From JAKRSE01 sp943369295 (GTDB taxonomy: Bacteria > Armatimonadota > Fimbriimonadia > Fimbriimonadales > Fimbriimonadaceae), in assembly GCA_943369295.1 (NCBI GenBank), contig CALRMU020000001.1, forward strand, positions 310,001-374,000: 64,000 nucleotides of DNA. The letters run 5' to 3'. Position numbers and translations under genes: made by a program. Shown here piece after piece: positions 1 through 9,731 of this stretch (position 1 is the stretch's first letter; every line of letters begins with the position of its first letter). The notes under the pieces were generated by a model that was given only the letters and a program-made list of their open reading frames with translations, had not been told where the DNA came from and did no database searches.

Positions 1-920
1 AGAGCAAAGGCCAAGTTGTCAGATGCAAGGCCGTCCTGAAAATCCAGTTGACCTTCCAGCTTCACGACCTCCTTTTTCAAGGGGATGGTGCGGGTCCAGG
101 CTTCGCCCGGCCTCAAATTGACTTCAAGACGAGCCAGAGTTTCGCCGTCTCCCTTGACTTCAAGGGGAATGCTTTTAGCTTCACCAAAGGTGCCTTCGAC
201 CGAAACAAGAAGGCCAGATCCTGCCGCATTGGTGCCTGCGGCAAAGGCTTTAAAGTAGGCGTTGCCCGCCGCATCTCCGATTGGAGAGAAGGCAACGGGC
301 ACTCTCCCCGCACTGAATTCAGCGATGTCCGGAAAGACTCCGTCGCTGAGAAGGACGATTTTGGCTCCTGGCTGATTGCGCGAGATAGCGGCGGCCAGAC
401 GCATGGCCTCCCCCATATCAGATTCTGCGTCGGTGGCAGTCAAGCCTCTCACAGCTCGGCCAAGCTCTACCTCGTCGCTGGTTAATCCGGCGGCAATCCT
501 GGTTGAAGCTCCGGCTTCAATGATGGCGATTCTGGAGGCGCGAGACTTGGTCTCCACTGCCTTCTGCAGCTGATTTACGGCGCTGGCGAAGCGGCTGGGG
601 GCAACATCGGTCGCCTTCATGCTGGCGCTGGCATCGACCACAAAGACTGTCGATTCTGAAAGCAGCCCCTGCTGGGGAAACTGAGGCCGAGCGAGGATGA
701 GAATGAGCAGAAGACAGAGAATCAGCTGGAGCAGCAGCAGCAAACTCCATTGCAGTTTCTGAAAGGGGGCGTCAGCTCGAACTGACTCTGTGTGTTCGGG
801 CCATAAAAAGGCGCCAGAAACCTTAACCTGCCTGCGGCGAACCCGCAGAAAGTAAAGGAAGAAAACGAATCCCCAAAGAGGAAGCAGGCCGAGAAGGGCG
901 GCGGGATTGGCGAAGTTCAA
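1..920 (-). CDS. BatA-type membrane VWA-domain protein (3' end beyond window)
   Basis: The reverse strand stays open from a TTG codon at 920 to the window edge, giving 306 visible residues. Two hydrophobic segments (about residues 8-26 and 57-78) frame the BatA-like N-terminal region. A von Willebrand factor A domain follows, with a MIDAS motif DASAS at 96-100 and a later LLSDG strand. The start overlaps the TGA of the DUF58 gene (shared TTGA), so the two are translationally coupled. Family knowledge: BatA-like proteins are inner-membrane partners of MoxR ATPases and DUF58 proteins. The C-terminus is outside the window, so the full domain content is unknown. Confidence 0.85.
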   Translation of the reverse strand, partial: MNFANPAALLGLLPLWGFVFFLYFLRVRRRQVKVSGAFLWPEHTESVRADAPFQKLQWSLLLLLQLILCLLLILILARPQFPQQGLLSESTVFVVDASASMKATDVAPSRFASAVNQLQKAVETKSRASRIAIIEAGASTRIAAGLTSDEVELGRAVRGLTATDAESDMGEAMRLAAAISRNQPGAKIVLLSDGVFPDIAEFSAGRVPVAFSPIGDAAGNAYFKAFAAGTNAAGSGLLVSVEGTFGEAKSIPLEVKGDGETLARLEVNLRPGEAWTRTIPLKKEVVKLEGQLDFQDGLASDNLAFA

Positions 921-1792
921 CCGATCCACCTCTTAGGCCGCCAGACTTCTTTAACCAAAGACTCCACCGAGGTCCCTGCCGTGACCTTCATGGCCTTGCC
1001 TCCGCTGCGTTGGGCCGCGGCTGCCAAGGCTTTGCAGTGACTTTCCAGGTTCACCAGGTAGTCGCGTCTGGCATCTTCTGTTACGGTGCAGGTTCGGGCC
1101 TGGCCCGAGTCAATATCGACCAGCTCCAGGTCGCCGGTGAGCTGAGGGTTAAGCTCTTCCTCATCCAAGACCTGAATCCACCAAAGCTCCTGTTCTCGCC
1201 TAATGAGTGAGAGGAGGGCGGATTCGGCATCATGCTCAAGGCCATCTGAGACGACAATCGTCAGTCCGGGAGCCTGTAGTCGGGAGGCGACCGCCTCGCA
1301 CCCCTTTTTAAGCGAACTGCCTTCGGTCTCAGGCTGGATTCCTGCCAGCCAGTGACCCCACTTGCCCATGGCCGATGGTCCGCGCAGAGACCGAATTGAG
1401 CCGCCATGACCGATCAGGAATGACTGAAGCAGATCGCCACCCTGTAGGGCGGCCGAGCCAAGAGCGGCGGCGATGGATCGAGCGGTCTGCCACTTCGCAC
1501 CCTCTTGTATGGTCATGCTCGCCGAACCATCAAGAACAAGAGTGACCTTCAGTTCCTGCTCGTCCCGATAGGTGCGGACGACTCTGTGCCCGAGCCGAGC
1601 CAGAACGTTCCAGTCAAGGTGCCTTAGGTCATCGCCGTCGGAATACTCTCTGAAATCTCTAAACTCCAGGCTCAAACCGGCGGTTTGGCTTAACCTTTCA
1701 CCTTGAGTGCCCGAGCCTCGCCGCCGAGGAAGCAGCCGGCACTTGCTGAGTGCCTGCTGTTCTTGGGGAGTAAGGCCGGGGAGAACCGCCAT
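917..1792 (-). CDS. DUF58 domain protein
   Basis: 291 aa. The N-terminal half carries the DUF58 signature around residues 48-62 (REYSDGDDLRHLDWN). A VWA-like strand and metal-site motif follow at 84-93 (LVLDGSASM), with a further VVSDG strand. No transmembrane segment is obvious. It lies 6 bp downstream of the MoxR ATPase gene and overlaps the BatA-like gene. MoxR, DUF58 and VWA proteins form a widespread chaperone-like module, and this arrangement is canonical. The substrate is unknown; the upstream ABC exporter genes suggest envelope complex assembly, which is inference. Confidence 0.9.
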   Translation of the reverse strand: MAVLPGLTPQEQQALSKCRLLPRRRGSGTQGERLSQTAGLSLEFRDFREYSDGDDLRHLDWNVLARLGHRVVRTYRDEQELKVTLVLDGSASMTIQEGAKWQTARSIAAALGSAALQGGDLLQSFLIGHGGSIRSLRGPSAMGKWGHWLAGIQPETEGSSLKKGCEAVASRLQAPGLTIVVSDGLEHDAESALLSLIRREQELWWIQVLDEEELNPQLTGDLELVDIDSGQARTCTVTEDARRDYLVNLESHCKALAAAAQRSGGKAMKVTAGTSVESLVKEVWRPKRWIG

Positions 1793-1798
1793 TCTTCT

Positions 1799-2791
1799 CT
1801 AGACCCGCACAGGGTCGTGATCCCTCTGGTCAACACCAGCGATGACTCCATCCAGCAGATGATCCGTCGTGACCCCTTCGATTTCAGCATCAAAGTTGAG
1901 CAGAATTCTGTGCCTTAGGGCTGGCTTGACCGCCTTCTTCAAGTCTTCTTTGCTCACGTGAGGGCGTCCGGCCAGAAGGGCGTAGACCTTTGCCGCAAGG
2001 ACCAAGCTCTGGGCTCCGCGTGGAGATGACCCGTAGCGGCCAAACTTCTTGACTGATTCTGGAGCGTTTTTGTGATCAGGGTGGGTGGCAGCTATCATCT
2101 CCAGGCCGTAATCCAGCACATGGTCGGCGATGGGGGTCGAGCGGACCAGATTCCTCATTCGAATCACATCATCGGCTTGAGCAACTGGCTTGAGTTCAGC
2201 CTCGCTGGTGCCTGTTGTCTGGGTGACGATTCTCTTCAAGGTTGCCTGGTCGGGGAAGCCAACCACGAGCTTAAAGAAGAATCGGTCCATCTGAGCTTCG
2301 GGGAGGGGATAGGTGCCTTCCTGCTCAATAGGGTTCTGGGTTGCCATGACCAGAAAGGGGTCGGCCAGCGCATGCCGATGACCGGCAACGCTCACGGATT
2401 TTTCCTGCATTGCTTCCAGCAGGGCAGACTGAGTTTTTGGCGTGGCGCGGTTGATTTCATCCGCAAGCAGCACCTGGGTGAAGATTGGTCCTTTTCTGAA
2501 TTCAAAAGTGCGGGCTTCGGTCAGGATCGTGGTGCCTGTCACGTCGGCCGGCATCATGTCCGATGTGAACTGAATACGGCTGAACTGCAGGTCCAGCGAT
2601 GAAGCCAAGGACCGGACGAGGAGGGTTTTTCCCAGTCCGGGAAAGCCTTCCAGCAGCACATGGCCGTTGGCTGCCAAGGAAACAAGCACTCCCTCGACGA
2701 TGTCATCCTGCCCAACCACAGCAAGGCGCACATTGTCTCGGACCTTGTTGAAGGTTTGTGAAAACCACTGAAGTTCGTTCTCGATGCTCAT
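1799..2791 (-). CDS. MoxR-family AAA+ ATPase
   Basis: 330 aa, the usual MoxR length. Walker A GFPGLGKT lies at 49-56 and Walker B LLADEIN at about 108-114. A sensor-1 type ATQNPIEQEGTYPLPEAQMD stretch follows and the C-terminal lid domain is complete. MoxR ATPases act as chaperones with VWA proteins to mature metalloenzymes or envelope complexes. The gene starts 6 bp downstream of the coiled-coil membrane protein gene and precedes the DUF58 gene, so it belongs to the long minus-strand operon starting near 9657. Confidence 0.95.
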   Translation of the reverse strand: MSIENELQWFSQTFNKVRDNVRLAVVGQDDIVEGVLVSLAANGHVLLEGFPGLGKTLLVRSLASSLDLQFSRIQFTSDMMPADVTGTTILTEARTFEFRKGPIFTQVLLADEINRATPKTQSALLEAMQEKSVSVAGHRHALADPFLVMATQNPIEQEGTYPLPEAQMDRFFFKLVVGFPDQATLKRIVTQTTGTSEAELKPVAQADDVIRMRNLVRSTPIADHVLDYGLEMIAATHPDHKNAPESVKKFGRYGSSPRGAQSLVLAAKVYALLAGRPHVSKEDLKKAVKPALRHRILLNFDAEIEGVTTDHLLDGVIAGVDQRDHDPVRV

Positions 2792-2797
2792 TCCTGC

Positions 2798-4621
2798 TCA
2801 CTTGATGGAATTGAAGTAATCCCTGACTCTGTTCTGATGTTTTTTGGGGATCTGCTGCCTTTCAATGGCGCGGTCAGATCTCTGTTGATATTTGGGCAGC
2901 ACCTCGTTGTAAGGCACCGATGATCTTTTGCCGACGAAGGAAGGCGATTTGATCTCAACGTAGCGAGATGGCCCGCCTTCGGGACGAGGCTTGCCGCGGA
3001 TAGCGGTGGTTTTTGTCTTGCCGCCTGGTTCGACGTTTTTGCCGCTGGTGTTCACCTTTCCGGCATCATTCAGCATTCGGTCCTCGCCTCCCGGACCACC
3101 TGGCATTCCGGGCATGTTCATCAAGCCCATTGCGGTCAAAAGGGGAAGGCCTCCCGCACCAAGCTGAAACTCTCCATTTTCAAGAGCCTCCCTCATTTGG
3201 TCCAGCAGTTCTTGAGCAGCGGCATCATCCTTTAAGAGTTCCTGAAGCTCCTGAATTCGCTCCAGCATCTCCTTCATTTCTTCCAGGGTCATGGGCTTGC
3301 CGCCTTCGCCTGGCATCTGCTCGCCACTTTCGATGGCCCTTCTCATCATCTCTTCGGCCATCTGCTGCAGCTCCTGAAAAGCTTCGTTCTTCTGCAGCTC
3401 TTCCATGGCCTGCTGAATCTGAGCCGCCATTTTGGCCTGCTCTTCCAGCTCTTTCATCTGCTTGGCAATTTCCGCCTGCTCAGCCTGGTTCTGCTTTAGC
3501 TCTTGCTCAAGTTTCTGCCTTTCCTGTGGAGTGAGGTTTGGGTTCTGTAGCTGCTGTTGAAGGCTGGCTTCCTGCTGTTCAAGGCTCTGCAATTCTTCCT
3601 GCAGCATTCCAGCTTCCTGCCTCAGCTCCTCCAGCTTTTTCAGCTGGTCAAGCTCTCTTTGCAGGTTGGCCATTTCTGCCTTGATCTTTCTCTTTTCAGC
3701 TTCTGAAATGTTTGAATCTAACTTCTTCTGCAGCTCATCCAGCTTCTTGGTCAGTTCGTCTTTCCTCAGCTGTTCCTTGGTCTGCATGGCTGCATCAGGT
3801 TCCAGGGCATTCATCTCTGGGTTCTGCTCGGCAATCTCCTGCCGCTTCGCTTCGATCAGGCTCTCCCGGGCTGTTTCAAGGCTCTCGGCTCGCTTTTCCA
3901 AGTTCTTCTGTCGATTCTTTTCCAGCTCATCAAGCTTGCTGGCAATCTCGATAGCCTTCGCTTCGGCCTCTTTGGGAGAAAGTCGGTTCTGCTCAAGCTG
4001 CTTCTGAAGCTTCTGCAGCTCCTGAGCCAGTCTCTTTGCCTCGATTTTCGTCTCGGGAGAAGGGTTCTTTTTTTCTAAGGTCTCCTTTACTATCCTCTCT
4101 ACTTCAGGGATGGCAGCCTTGAGTGATTCTCTTTTGCCCTTCTCTGAATCCGACACCCAGGGCTGGAGCATAAAGAGAGCCGCCAAAATGGAAGCAGCAA
4201 AGAAGGAAGTGAAAGCGTGGGTGCTTTGAAGAGTCCAGCGAAATGGAAAAGCGTCCTTGGGGTCAACAGACTGGATAGCCTTAAGGGCTGAATCTTCGAT
4301 GAGCGGCTCAAAGCTGGTTCCTGATCCAGAAAGCTCTTGAGCCGAACTGATCCGGTCCTCCAGATTCATTCTCTTATCGAGACTGAGAGAAATTGCTTCG
4401 TCACTCGGTCGATTTCTCCATCCGACAAAGGCTCCGATCCCCAAGCCGAGCAGGGCTAAGACACCCGCCAAGACCAAAGGCAGTCCGGGGCGGACGAACC
4501 AATCGTAGAGCAGAAAGAGGCAGGCCGCCCAGCATCCGATGGCGAGACCAACGAGGGCCCCCCTCCTTATCGAAAGAAGGTGAACTCTTCTGCGGAAGGG
4601 ATCAAGCAGTTTTCTTTCCAT
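2798..4621 (-). CDS. Membrane-anchored coiled-coil protein
   Basis: 607 aa. Two N-terminal hydrophobic segments (about 22-43 and 49-68) and a third near 133-155 are followed by a very long E/K/Q/L-rich coiled coil spanning roughly residues 160-460. After it come a Met/Gly-rich stretch and a basic C-terminal tail. The layout resembles the large DUF4175-like membrane proteins encoded beside MoxR/DUF58/BatA genes in other phyla, but I cannot assign a family with certainty. It overlaps the upstream ABC permease gene by 20 bp. It is likely a structural or scaffolding partner of the operon's complex. Confidence 0.85.
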   Translation of the reverse strand: MERKLLDPFRRRVHLLSIRRGALVGLAIGCWAACLFLLYDWFVRPGLPLVLAGVLALLGLGIGAFVGWRNRPSDEAISLSLDKRMNLEDRISSAQELSGSGTSFEPLIEDSALKAIQSVDPKDAFPFRWTLQSTHAFTSFFAASILAALFMLQPWVSDSEKGKRESLKAAIPEVERIVKETLEKKNPSPETKIEAKRLAQELQKLQKQLEQNRLSPKEAEAKAIEIASKLDELEKNRQKNLEKRAESLETARESLIEAKRQEIAEQNPEMNALEPDAAMQTKEQLRKDELTKKLDELQKKLDSNISEAEKRKIKAEMANLQRELDQLKKLEELRQEAGMLQEELQSLEQQEASLQQQLQNPNLTPQERQKLEQELKQNQAEQAEIAKQMKELEEQAKMAAQIQQAMEELQKNEAFQELQQMAEEMMRRAIESGEQMPGEGGKPMTLEEMKEMLERIQELQELLKDDAAAQELLDQMREALENGEFQLGAGGLPLLTAMGLMNMPGMPGGPGGEDRMLNDAGKVNTSGKNVEPGGKTKTTAIRGKPRPEGGPSRYVEIKSPSFVGKRSSVPYNEVLPKYQQRSDRAIERQQIPKKHQNRVRDYFNSIK

Positions 4622-6146
4622 TCAGCTTCTCCATGTGCCAGCAGCCCAAAGCGGTGACCAGGGCAAGAACGATGATGTGAACCCAGGCCATATTCGTGCT
4701 GAACTCTTCGTAGCCATACCAAGGACGAACTGGAGTGAGATCCATGACGGTGAAGGCCATGTCATTCACAGACGAATTGATGGTGACGGCAACGCTGGCT
4801 ACTACTGTAAATACGACAGCCCCTGCCGCCATCATTACAATCGTGACCCTTCCCATCATCGCTGTCTTAAAAAGGTAGCAGCCATAACGCATAACCAGAA
4901 GCCAGAAAGCGGCAAAGACGAAGGAGTGCACCATCACCATCAGGCCGTGCGGCGTTCTGATGTAGTCCTTAGTGAGCAAAAAGGGAAGCCACCAGGCGGC
5001 GGCTAAAGCCCAAGTGAAGGGCAGAGCGCTGGTGCTCTTTCCCTGCAGAATCCCTCTCCAATCGAATGCAGTCTTGTCTGGCACTCTTGCTTCTTTATCT
5101 GGTCCAAAGGGGGCGGTGTAAAAGAGGCTGAGCAGAATCGGAAGGAAGGCAATAGAGATGATAATGGACAGGGTTCTGGATTCAGTGAAACTGCCTGCAA
5201 TTGGCGGAAGAGCCAGAGCCAGGATCACAGAAATGAGGGCCGTGTAGCCGATTCCGTGAATGCGAAGCCAGACGGAACTTCGACCTGGAGGGAATTCCAG
5301 ACTGGCAGCGGCGGAAACAACGGCGAACCTTGTAAGAAGAGCAAGGATTACCAGGGCTGGAATCCAAGCCGGCACCCCCATGCCGAATATGTTGACGAGC
5401 TGGTTCGGTGAAGAAAACCCAAGACCAACCCCCGTGCAGGCGAAGCTGTAAAACCAATCCACCGATTGATCGCCTGTGACTGGTGCGCCAGCTATACTCA
5501 AGCCGCTCATCGCCGAGTACTGGGCAGCTGAGCTGATAGAGGCGCCAAATACGTTCCAGAAAAGGGCTGCCCCGCTCGTTGCTGCCAAGGGAACGATGAA
5601 GTTCTTGCTGTTCCCGGCAAAGGCGACTCCGACTGCGCACCAGGCGAAGGCATTGGCGGCCAGCAGAAGGGCGTGCAAAAGAATATCTTCGACCGTTGCC
5701 CCACCCGCCGCGACCATGGTCGTCATGGCAGGGAGGGCCAGGGCGATCAGAATCCCTGCATAGCGAAGCCCGCTCAAGACCTTGCCGAGCACATAGCGTC
5801 GAGGTGAAAACGGAGCACTGAAGACTAGGTCAAGAGCTTTTCTTTGCCTTTCAGCTGTCACCGAAAAGGCGGCGCTGAAAGCCGAAATCGCACAGACAAG
5901 GATGTAAAGGCAGACCAGAATGCTCCCGTAAGTGGAAGTCAAGGTTGACTGGATCTGAGAAATGGGGACGCCCTGATTGTCAGTCGCTGCCGAATAGCTG
6001 GCAAAGGCTATGAGGGTGAGCAGGATTGTGTAGATGATGAGCAGCGTGACTGTTCGGGCATTGCGGAACTGAACCCGGAAGTCACGCAGAGTGACAGGGT
6101 TATCTTTGTAGCCCCCCAAAGTCTCTTTCAGCCACGCCCCGACCAT
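4602..6146 (-). CDS. ABC-2 type transporter permease (large)
   Basis: 514 aa, almost entirely hydrophobic, with about a dozen predicted membrane segments beginning after a short cytoplasmic head that ends near residue 32. The first segments (VTLLIIYTILLTLIAF and the following one) fit an ABC-2/GldF-like permease. An ERQRKALDLVFSAPFSPRRY segment near residue 100 is the conserved cytoplasmic helix of this family. It overlaps the ATPase gene by 1 bp and the coiled-coil gene by 20 bp. It probably pairs with the permease at 7079-7933 around the shared ATPase. The substrate is unknown. Confidence 0.88.
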   Translation of the reverse strand: MVGAWLKETLGGYKDNPVTLRDFRVQFRNARTVTLLIIYTILLTLIAFASYSAATDNQGVPISQIQSTLTSTYGSILVCLYILVCAISAFSAAFSVTAERQRKALDLVFSAPFSPRRYVLGKVLSGLRYAGILIALALPAMTTMVAAGGATVEDILLHALLLAANAFAWCAVGVAFAGNSKNFIVPLAATSGAALFWNVFGASISSAAQYSAMSGLSIAGAPVTGDQSVDWFYSFACTGVGLGFSSPNQLVNIFGMGVPAWIPALVILALLTRFAVVSAAASLEFPPGRSSVWLRIHGIGYTALISVILALALPPIAGSFTESRTLSIIISIAFLPILLSLFYTAPFGPDKEARVPDKTAFDWRGILQGKSTSALPFTWALAAAWWLPFLLTKDYIRTPHGLMVMVHSFVFAAFWLLVMRYGCYLFKTAMMGRVTIVMMAAGAVVFTVVASVAVTINSSVNDMAFTVMDLTPVRPWYGYEEFSTNMAWVHIIVLALVTALGCWHMEKLNGKKTA

Positions 6147-7075
6147 TAATTCACCGCTCCGGTCGTGACGTGGAAGAAGACATCTTCGAGGTCCATCTTC
6201 TTCTCTTCAAAAGCCAGCAGGGGAAAGCCCGCCTCGATGATGCTCTTGATCAGCTCTACTTGAGCGGGGGCATCTCCCTCAAAGCCGCATTCAACCTTCT
6301 TGTCCCGGTTGATTTCGGCATTCGCTATGTGGGGTCTTCCTGAGATCCATTCCAGAACTGGCTCTGGCGAGCAGAGCAGAGTGAGGGTGAATCGCTTTTG
6401 CGCGCCCAAAGTGCGGGTCAGGGTCTCGACAGCGCCATAGGAAACCAGTTCACCCTTCTCGACAATCCCGATTTTGTTGCAGAAGCCTTCGAGTTCAGGA
6501 AGAATGTGCGAACTCACGATCACCATTTTTCCCATTCGGCCAAGCTCAAGAATCAGTTCTTTCAGCTCCGCTCTGGCCCTTGGGTCAAGACCGCTGGCAG
6601 GTTCATCTAGAAGCAGCAGGGCGGGGTCGTGGACCAGGCACCTAGCCAGGCAGAGCCTCTGCTGCATGCCGCGTGAGAGGCTTTGGACGAAGGCGTCTCT
6701 CTTTGCGGTCAGGTCCGTAAGCTCCAAAACATTGCCCACGACTTCCTTTCTTTTGTTGACCGGAACCTCGTAGATAGCGGCGAAAAACTCAAGGTATTCC
6801 CAGACCTTGACGTCATCGTAAAGGCCGAAGAAATCGGGCATATAGCCGATCAGCTTTCTGATCGCCATGGGGTCTTGGGTGACATCAATACCGTTTAAAA
6901 TCGCAGTGCCGGATGTCGGCTCCAGCAGGGTTGCGATCATGCGGATAGTCGTCGTTTTTCCTGCACCGTTGCTGCCGATAAAGGCAAAAACATCACCCGG
7001 TTCAAGTGTGAAAGACATATCCTTAACTGCCTGAAAGCCGTTGTAATCTTTCTTTAGGTTTTTGACTTCAAGCAT
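6146..7075 (-). CDS. ABC exporter ATP-binding protein
   Basis: 309 aa. Walker A GSNGAGKTT at 34-42, signature LSRGMQQ at 133-139, Walker B LLLLDEPAS at 153-161 and a switch His in VSSHIL. The C-terminal extension is typical of the CcmA/GldA group that drives ABC-2 exporters. It is flanked by two permease genes, 1 bp overlapping on one side and 3 bp apart on the other. The transporter arrangement resembles gliding-type or Nos-type exporters, but the cargo cannot be read from sequence. Confidence 0.95.
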   Translation of the reverse strand: MLEVKNLKKDYNGFQAVKDMSFTLEPGDVFAFIGSNGAGKTTTIRMIATLLEPTSGTAILNGIDVTQDPMAIRKLIGYMPDFFGLYDDVKVWEYLEFFAAIYEVPVNKRKEVVGNVLELTDLTAKRDAFVQSLSRGMQQRLCLARCLVHDPALLLLDEPASGLDPRARAELKELILELGRMGKMVIVSSHILPELEGFCNKIGIVEKGELVSYGAVETLTRTLGAQKRFTLTLLCSPEPVLEWISGRPHIANAEINRDKKVECGFEGDAPAQVELIKSIIEAGFPLLAFEEKKMDLEDVFFHVTTGAVN

Positions 7076-7078
7076 GGG

Positions 7079-7933
7079 CTACTTTCCTTTATTTTTAACG
7101 AACTTAAGGTCTCGGTCTGGGAAATCGAGGGTGAAGGCAGACCACACCAAGAGGATGGTAGAAAAGATGATATAGATAAGGGCAAAGAGCGGCCAGGGCA
7201 TGATCTCTCCGAAAGAATTATCCTGCCATCGAGCCAAGACAGAGATCTGACCAATCGGCTGCATCATTTCCCAAAGCCTTCCAATAAAGTCGCCGCTATC
7301 GGCCAGGATGTTGAAAACGAATGGAATGAGAATGGCAGAAAGGGCTACGATTCCATAGGTTGCCAGCAAGGCGGAGAAAGCCTTTTTCATTCGACTCGAT
7401 AGAAACACAGCCAGAGCGCTGAGGAGCAGCGCTTGACTGAAAACTACGGCAAAGCCTCCGACAAACTCGTAAATCCCCATGGCTTGAAGGAAGGTGCTTG
7501 AGTTCACTTCGAACAAGGCGACGATGTGGACTGTGAGAACAGAGAGGCCCAAGGCGATGAACCACGGCACAAGAATGAGAAGCCCTGACAGATATTTGCC
7601 GATCAAGACTTGAACCGTAGTCACGGGCGCGACTCTTAAAAGCTCCCAGCTGCCTCGCTCTCTTTCTCCCGCCACCGTGTTGAAAAAGATCGGTGGAACG
7701 ATGAGGTATTGAGCAACAACAGCAATCATGAAGCAGACATTCGCCGCGCTGGATCCCCCGCTTGAACCAAAAGCGAGGGTCATGGTGACAACCAAAGCAA
7801 GAGGGATGCAGGCTAGGGCGACCAAAAGCGTCCCCGACTTAGAACCAGACATGGCTCTTGTCACACGGCGGGCATCGCTGAAGCTGGCGAGAATCAGTGG
7901 ATTGCCGATGAAGAGCTTTTTCAAAGTCTTCAC
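7079..7933 (-). CDS. ABC-2 type transporter permease (small)
   Basis: 284 aa with about six membrane segments. The cytoplasmic helix GERERGSWELLRVAPVT near residues 88-104 is the hallmark conserved motif of ABC-2 permeases (ERExGTxExL type). It starts inside the end of the upstream 575-aa gene (4-bp overlap) and ends 3 bp before the ATPase gene. It forms the second membrane half of the exporter with the 514-aa permease. Confidence 0.9.
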   Translation of the reverse strand: MKTLKKLFIGNPLILASFSDARRVTRAMSGSKSGTLLVALACIPLALVVTMTLAFGSSGGSSAANVCFMIAVVAQYLIVPPIFFNTVAGERERGSWELLRVAPVTTVQVLIGKYLSGLLILVPWFIALGLSVLTVHIVALFEVNSSTFLQAMGIYEFVGGFAVVFSQALLLSALAVFLSSRMKKAFSALLATYGIVALSAILIPFVFNILADSGDFIGRLWEMMQPIGQISVLARWQDNSFGEIMPWPLFALIYIIFSTILLVWSAFTLDFPDRDLKFVKNKGK

Positions 7934-9657
7934 CAGGTATTCCCCTTCATTCGGTAGTTGAGGATGATTGTGCTGGTGGCTTTGCCGATCGTTGGTCCGA
8001 ATTCGAGATCTTCAAAGGTGCAGAAGATGAGGTTGTTGTCTCTTTGTCCGGCGACAGGCTTGACTGTTGCCGATTTGCCAGGGGCCAAGGGGCCAGATTC
8101 TTTGCCTGCTCCTAATCGCACCGAGCGGATTTGATAGGCTGATCGGTTGGTGACGATCAGCTCCTTTTTGGCAGGGTTGATTGTGTAGGAGATCCAGCCA
8201 GAAGCGCCTTCAACGGCTGTCCTCGCTGCCAAGGATCTGAACTCAAGGTTCTTGACCGTGATAGGGGGAATCATCCTTCCTCCAAGCTCATAGGTGGTTG
8301 AAGAATTCCCCATAAAGCCAGATGATCCGCCCTGAATCTCTGCTCTCTCCATGAGTTCCATGTTCAGATTGAATCGGCCAGATCGTGGAAAGAAGAGTTC
8401 AGTGTTGAACACAGCAACGCTGGTCGCCACTCCTTCATGAGCAAAGATGCTTCCAGTTGTCACCTGAGCCTGAGTTGAGCTTCTTAGCGCGTTTTGGCTG
8501 CTCATCACCATGGCGGCGACTCCGACAGCAGCTAAGGGAGCAAATATCCAGGCAAGCTCTGCTCTCTTTAAAAATCGAGGGATAAGAATAGAGAGGGGGG
8601 CCAAGATCAGGGCAAAAATCCATACAGGGGTGAAGAGCTGTCCGGCCTGAGGAGCTTCGTACTTGAAGGCTCCTGACGAATTCGTGTTTGTGGTGTCTTG
8701 ATAGCCAGGATAGTAAGAATCTTCTTGAGGCTGAAACCCTGAGTTGTCGATAAAGATATCGAATGAATCTCTCTTGGGAATAAGGGTGTGAACCTTGGCC
8801 GCAATGCGGGAAGCGGTGCCAGAGTTGATGAAGGCTTGATCGAAGGGTGAAAAGCGCAGAATCACTGCCCTTCCTGCCCCAATGCTCTTGTAGCCTCCGT
8901 AACCATTAAACTGTGGATTCGCCCATGCCGAGCTGGGAAGATCGACGGCACCAAAGGTTGCTGCTGGAATCCCGCTGAGCAGGCTGGCCCTGCCGTTGGT
9001 GAGGCCCTGCGCCTTTTCTCCGACGACGTCCTGCCAGCGAGGGTCGCGAAGAGCGCTGTTTCCCGCTCCTCCGATAAAGACCACACAGCCGCCCTGCAGC
9101 AGAAACTGCTTAACAGCCAGCACTTGAGCATCGTTAAGGCGATCTGAACCCTGACCCAGCCAAACAGAAGAGAAGGAATCGTAGCCAGAGGTCCGATCTG
9201 GTGCTGCTTCGGCTCTGGCCGGATAGAGACCGGCGGAAAGCTTTTTCAAGGGATCAGCCTTCGACATCTGCACGACAGCATCGGGCTCGTCGTGAATCAC
9301 CGCGGAGCGGAGGCGAAGCATATCGTAGGAGTAGCTGAGAGGCGCTTCGATGACCCTCGGACCTGCTTCGAACTTGATCCGGCCGGAATCGTAGTAGTTC
9401 TGAGTTCTATAAACGATGACCTGCTTCACACTTCCAGTAGGAAGTTCTACAGGGTAGAGAACTGTGTTGACGCTGCCGCTTGACCTTATCTGGCCGACTA
9501 AGGGGCGTCCGGGGTTCTGCATTGTTACAAGCACAGGCCCTGTGGAATCGCCCTGAAAAACAGGAGCGAAGTCAACTTTAAGCCCCTGAGCAGGAATGAT
9601 GCTGGGCAGGCAGGCGAGCAGAAAGGCCGCCACTATGGATTTCAGTTTCAGCTTCAC
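7930..9657 (-). CDS. Secreted/membrane protein of the MoxR-ABC operon
   Basis: 575 aa and first gene of the operon. A signal peptide covers about residues 1-23 (cleavage after IPAQ). A large extracytoplasmic domain includes a GATase1-like strand-turn (LQGGCVVFIGGAGN) near 190-203. Two membrane helices lie at about 345-385, and a second extracytoplasmic beta-rich domain follows. The combination of a GATase-like fold with membrane helices in a MoxR/ABC-exporter operon recalls the GldG-like auxiliary subunits of gliding-type transporters. This is inference, and no catalytic triad is evident. The gene ends with a 4-bp overlap into the permease gene. Confidence 0.82.
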   Translation of the reverse strand: MKLKLKSIVAAFLLACLPSIIPAQGLKVDFAPVFQGDSTGPVLVTMQNPGRPLVGQIRSSGSVNTVLYPVELPTGSVKQVIVYRTQNYYDSGRIKFEAGPRVIEAPLSYSYDMLRLRSAVIHDEPDAVVQMSKADPLKKLSAGLYPARAEAAPDRTSGYDSFSSVWLGQGSDRLNDAQVLAVKQFLLQGGCVVFIGGAGNSALRDPRWQDVVGEKAQGLTNGRASLLSGIPAATFGAVDLPSSAWANPQFNGYGGYKSIGAGRAVILRFSPFDQAFINSGTASRIAAKVHTLIPKRDSFDIFIDNSGFQPQEDSYYPGYQDTTNTNSSGAFKYEAPQAGQLFTPVWIFALILAPLSILIPRFLKRAELAWIFAPLAAVGVAAMVMSSQNALRSSTQAQVTTGSIFAHEGVATSVAVFNTELFFPRSGRFNLNMELMERAEIQGGSSGFMGNSSTTYELGGRMIPPITVKNLEFRSLAARTAVEGASGWISYTINPAKKELIVTNRSAYQIRSVRLGAGKESGPLAPGKSATVKPVAGQRDNNLIFCTFEDLEFGPTIGKATSTIILNYRMKGNTW

Positions 9658-9731
9658 TAACCCGCTCCTATTAGGTCCTTACGGCGCATCACCCTGCCAT
9701 GATGCACCCTCCAAAAGCCTGAACGCCACTC

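Noticed and set aside
3013..3534. Open plus-strand frame of 173 codons
   Set aside because: It lies fully antisense to the coiled-coil membrane protein and mirrors its repetitive codons; no domain or ribosome site.
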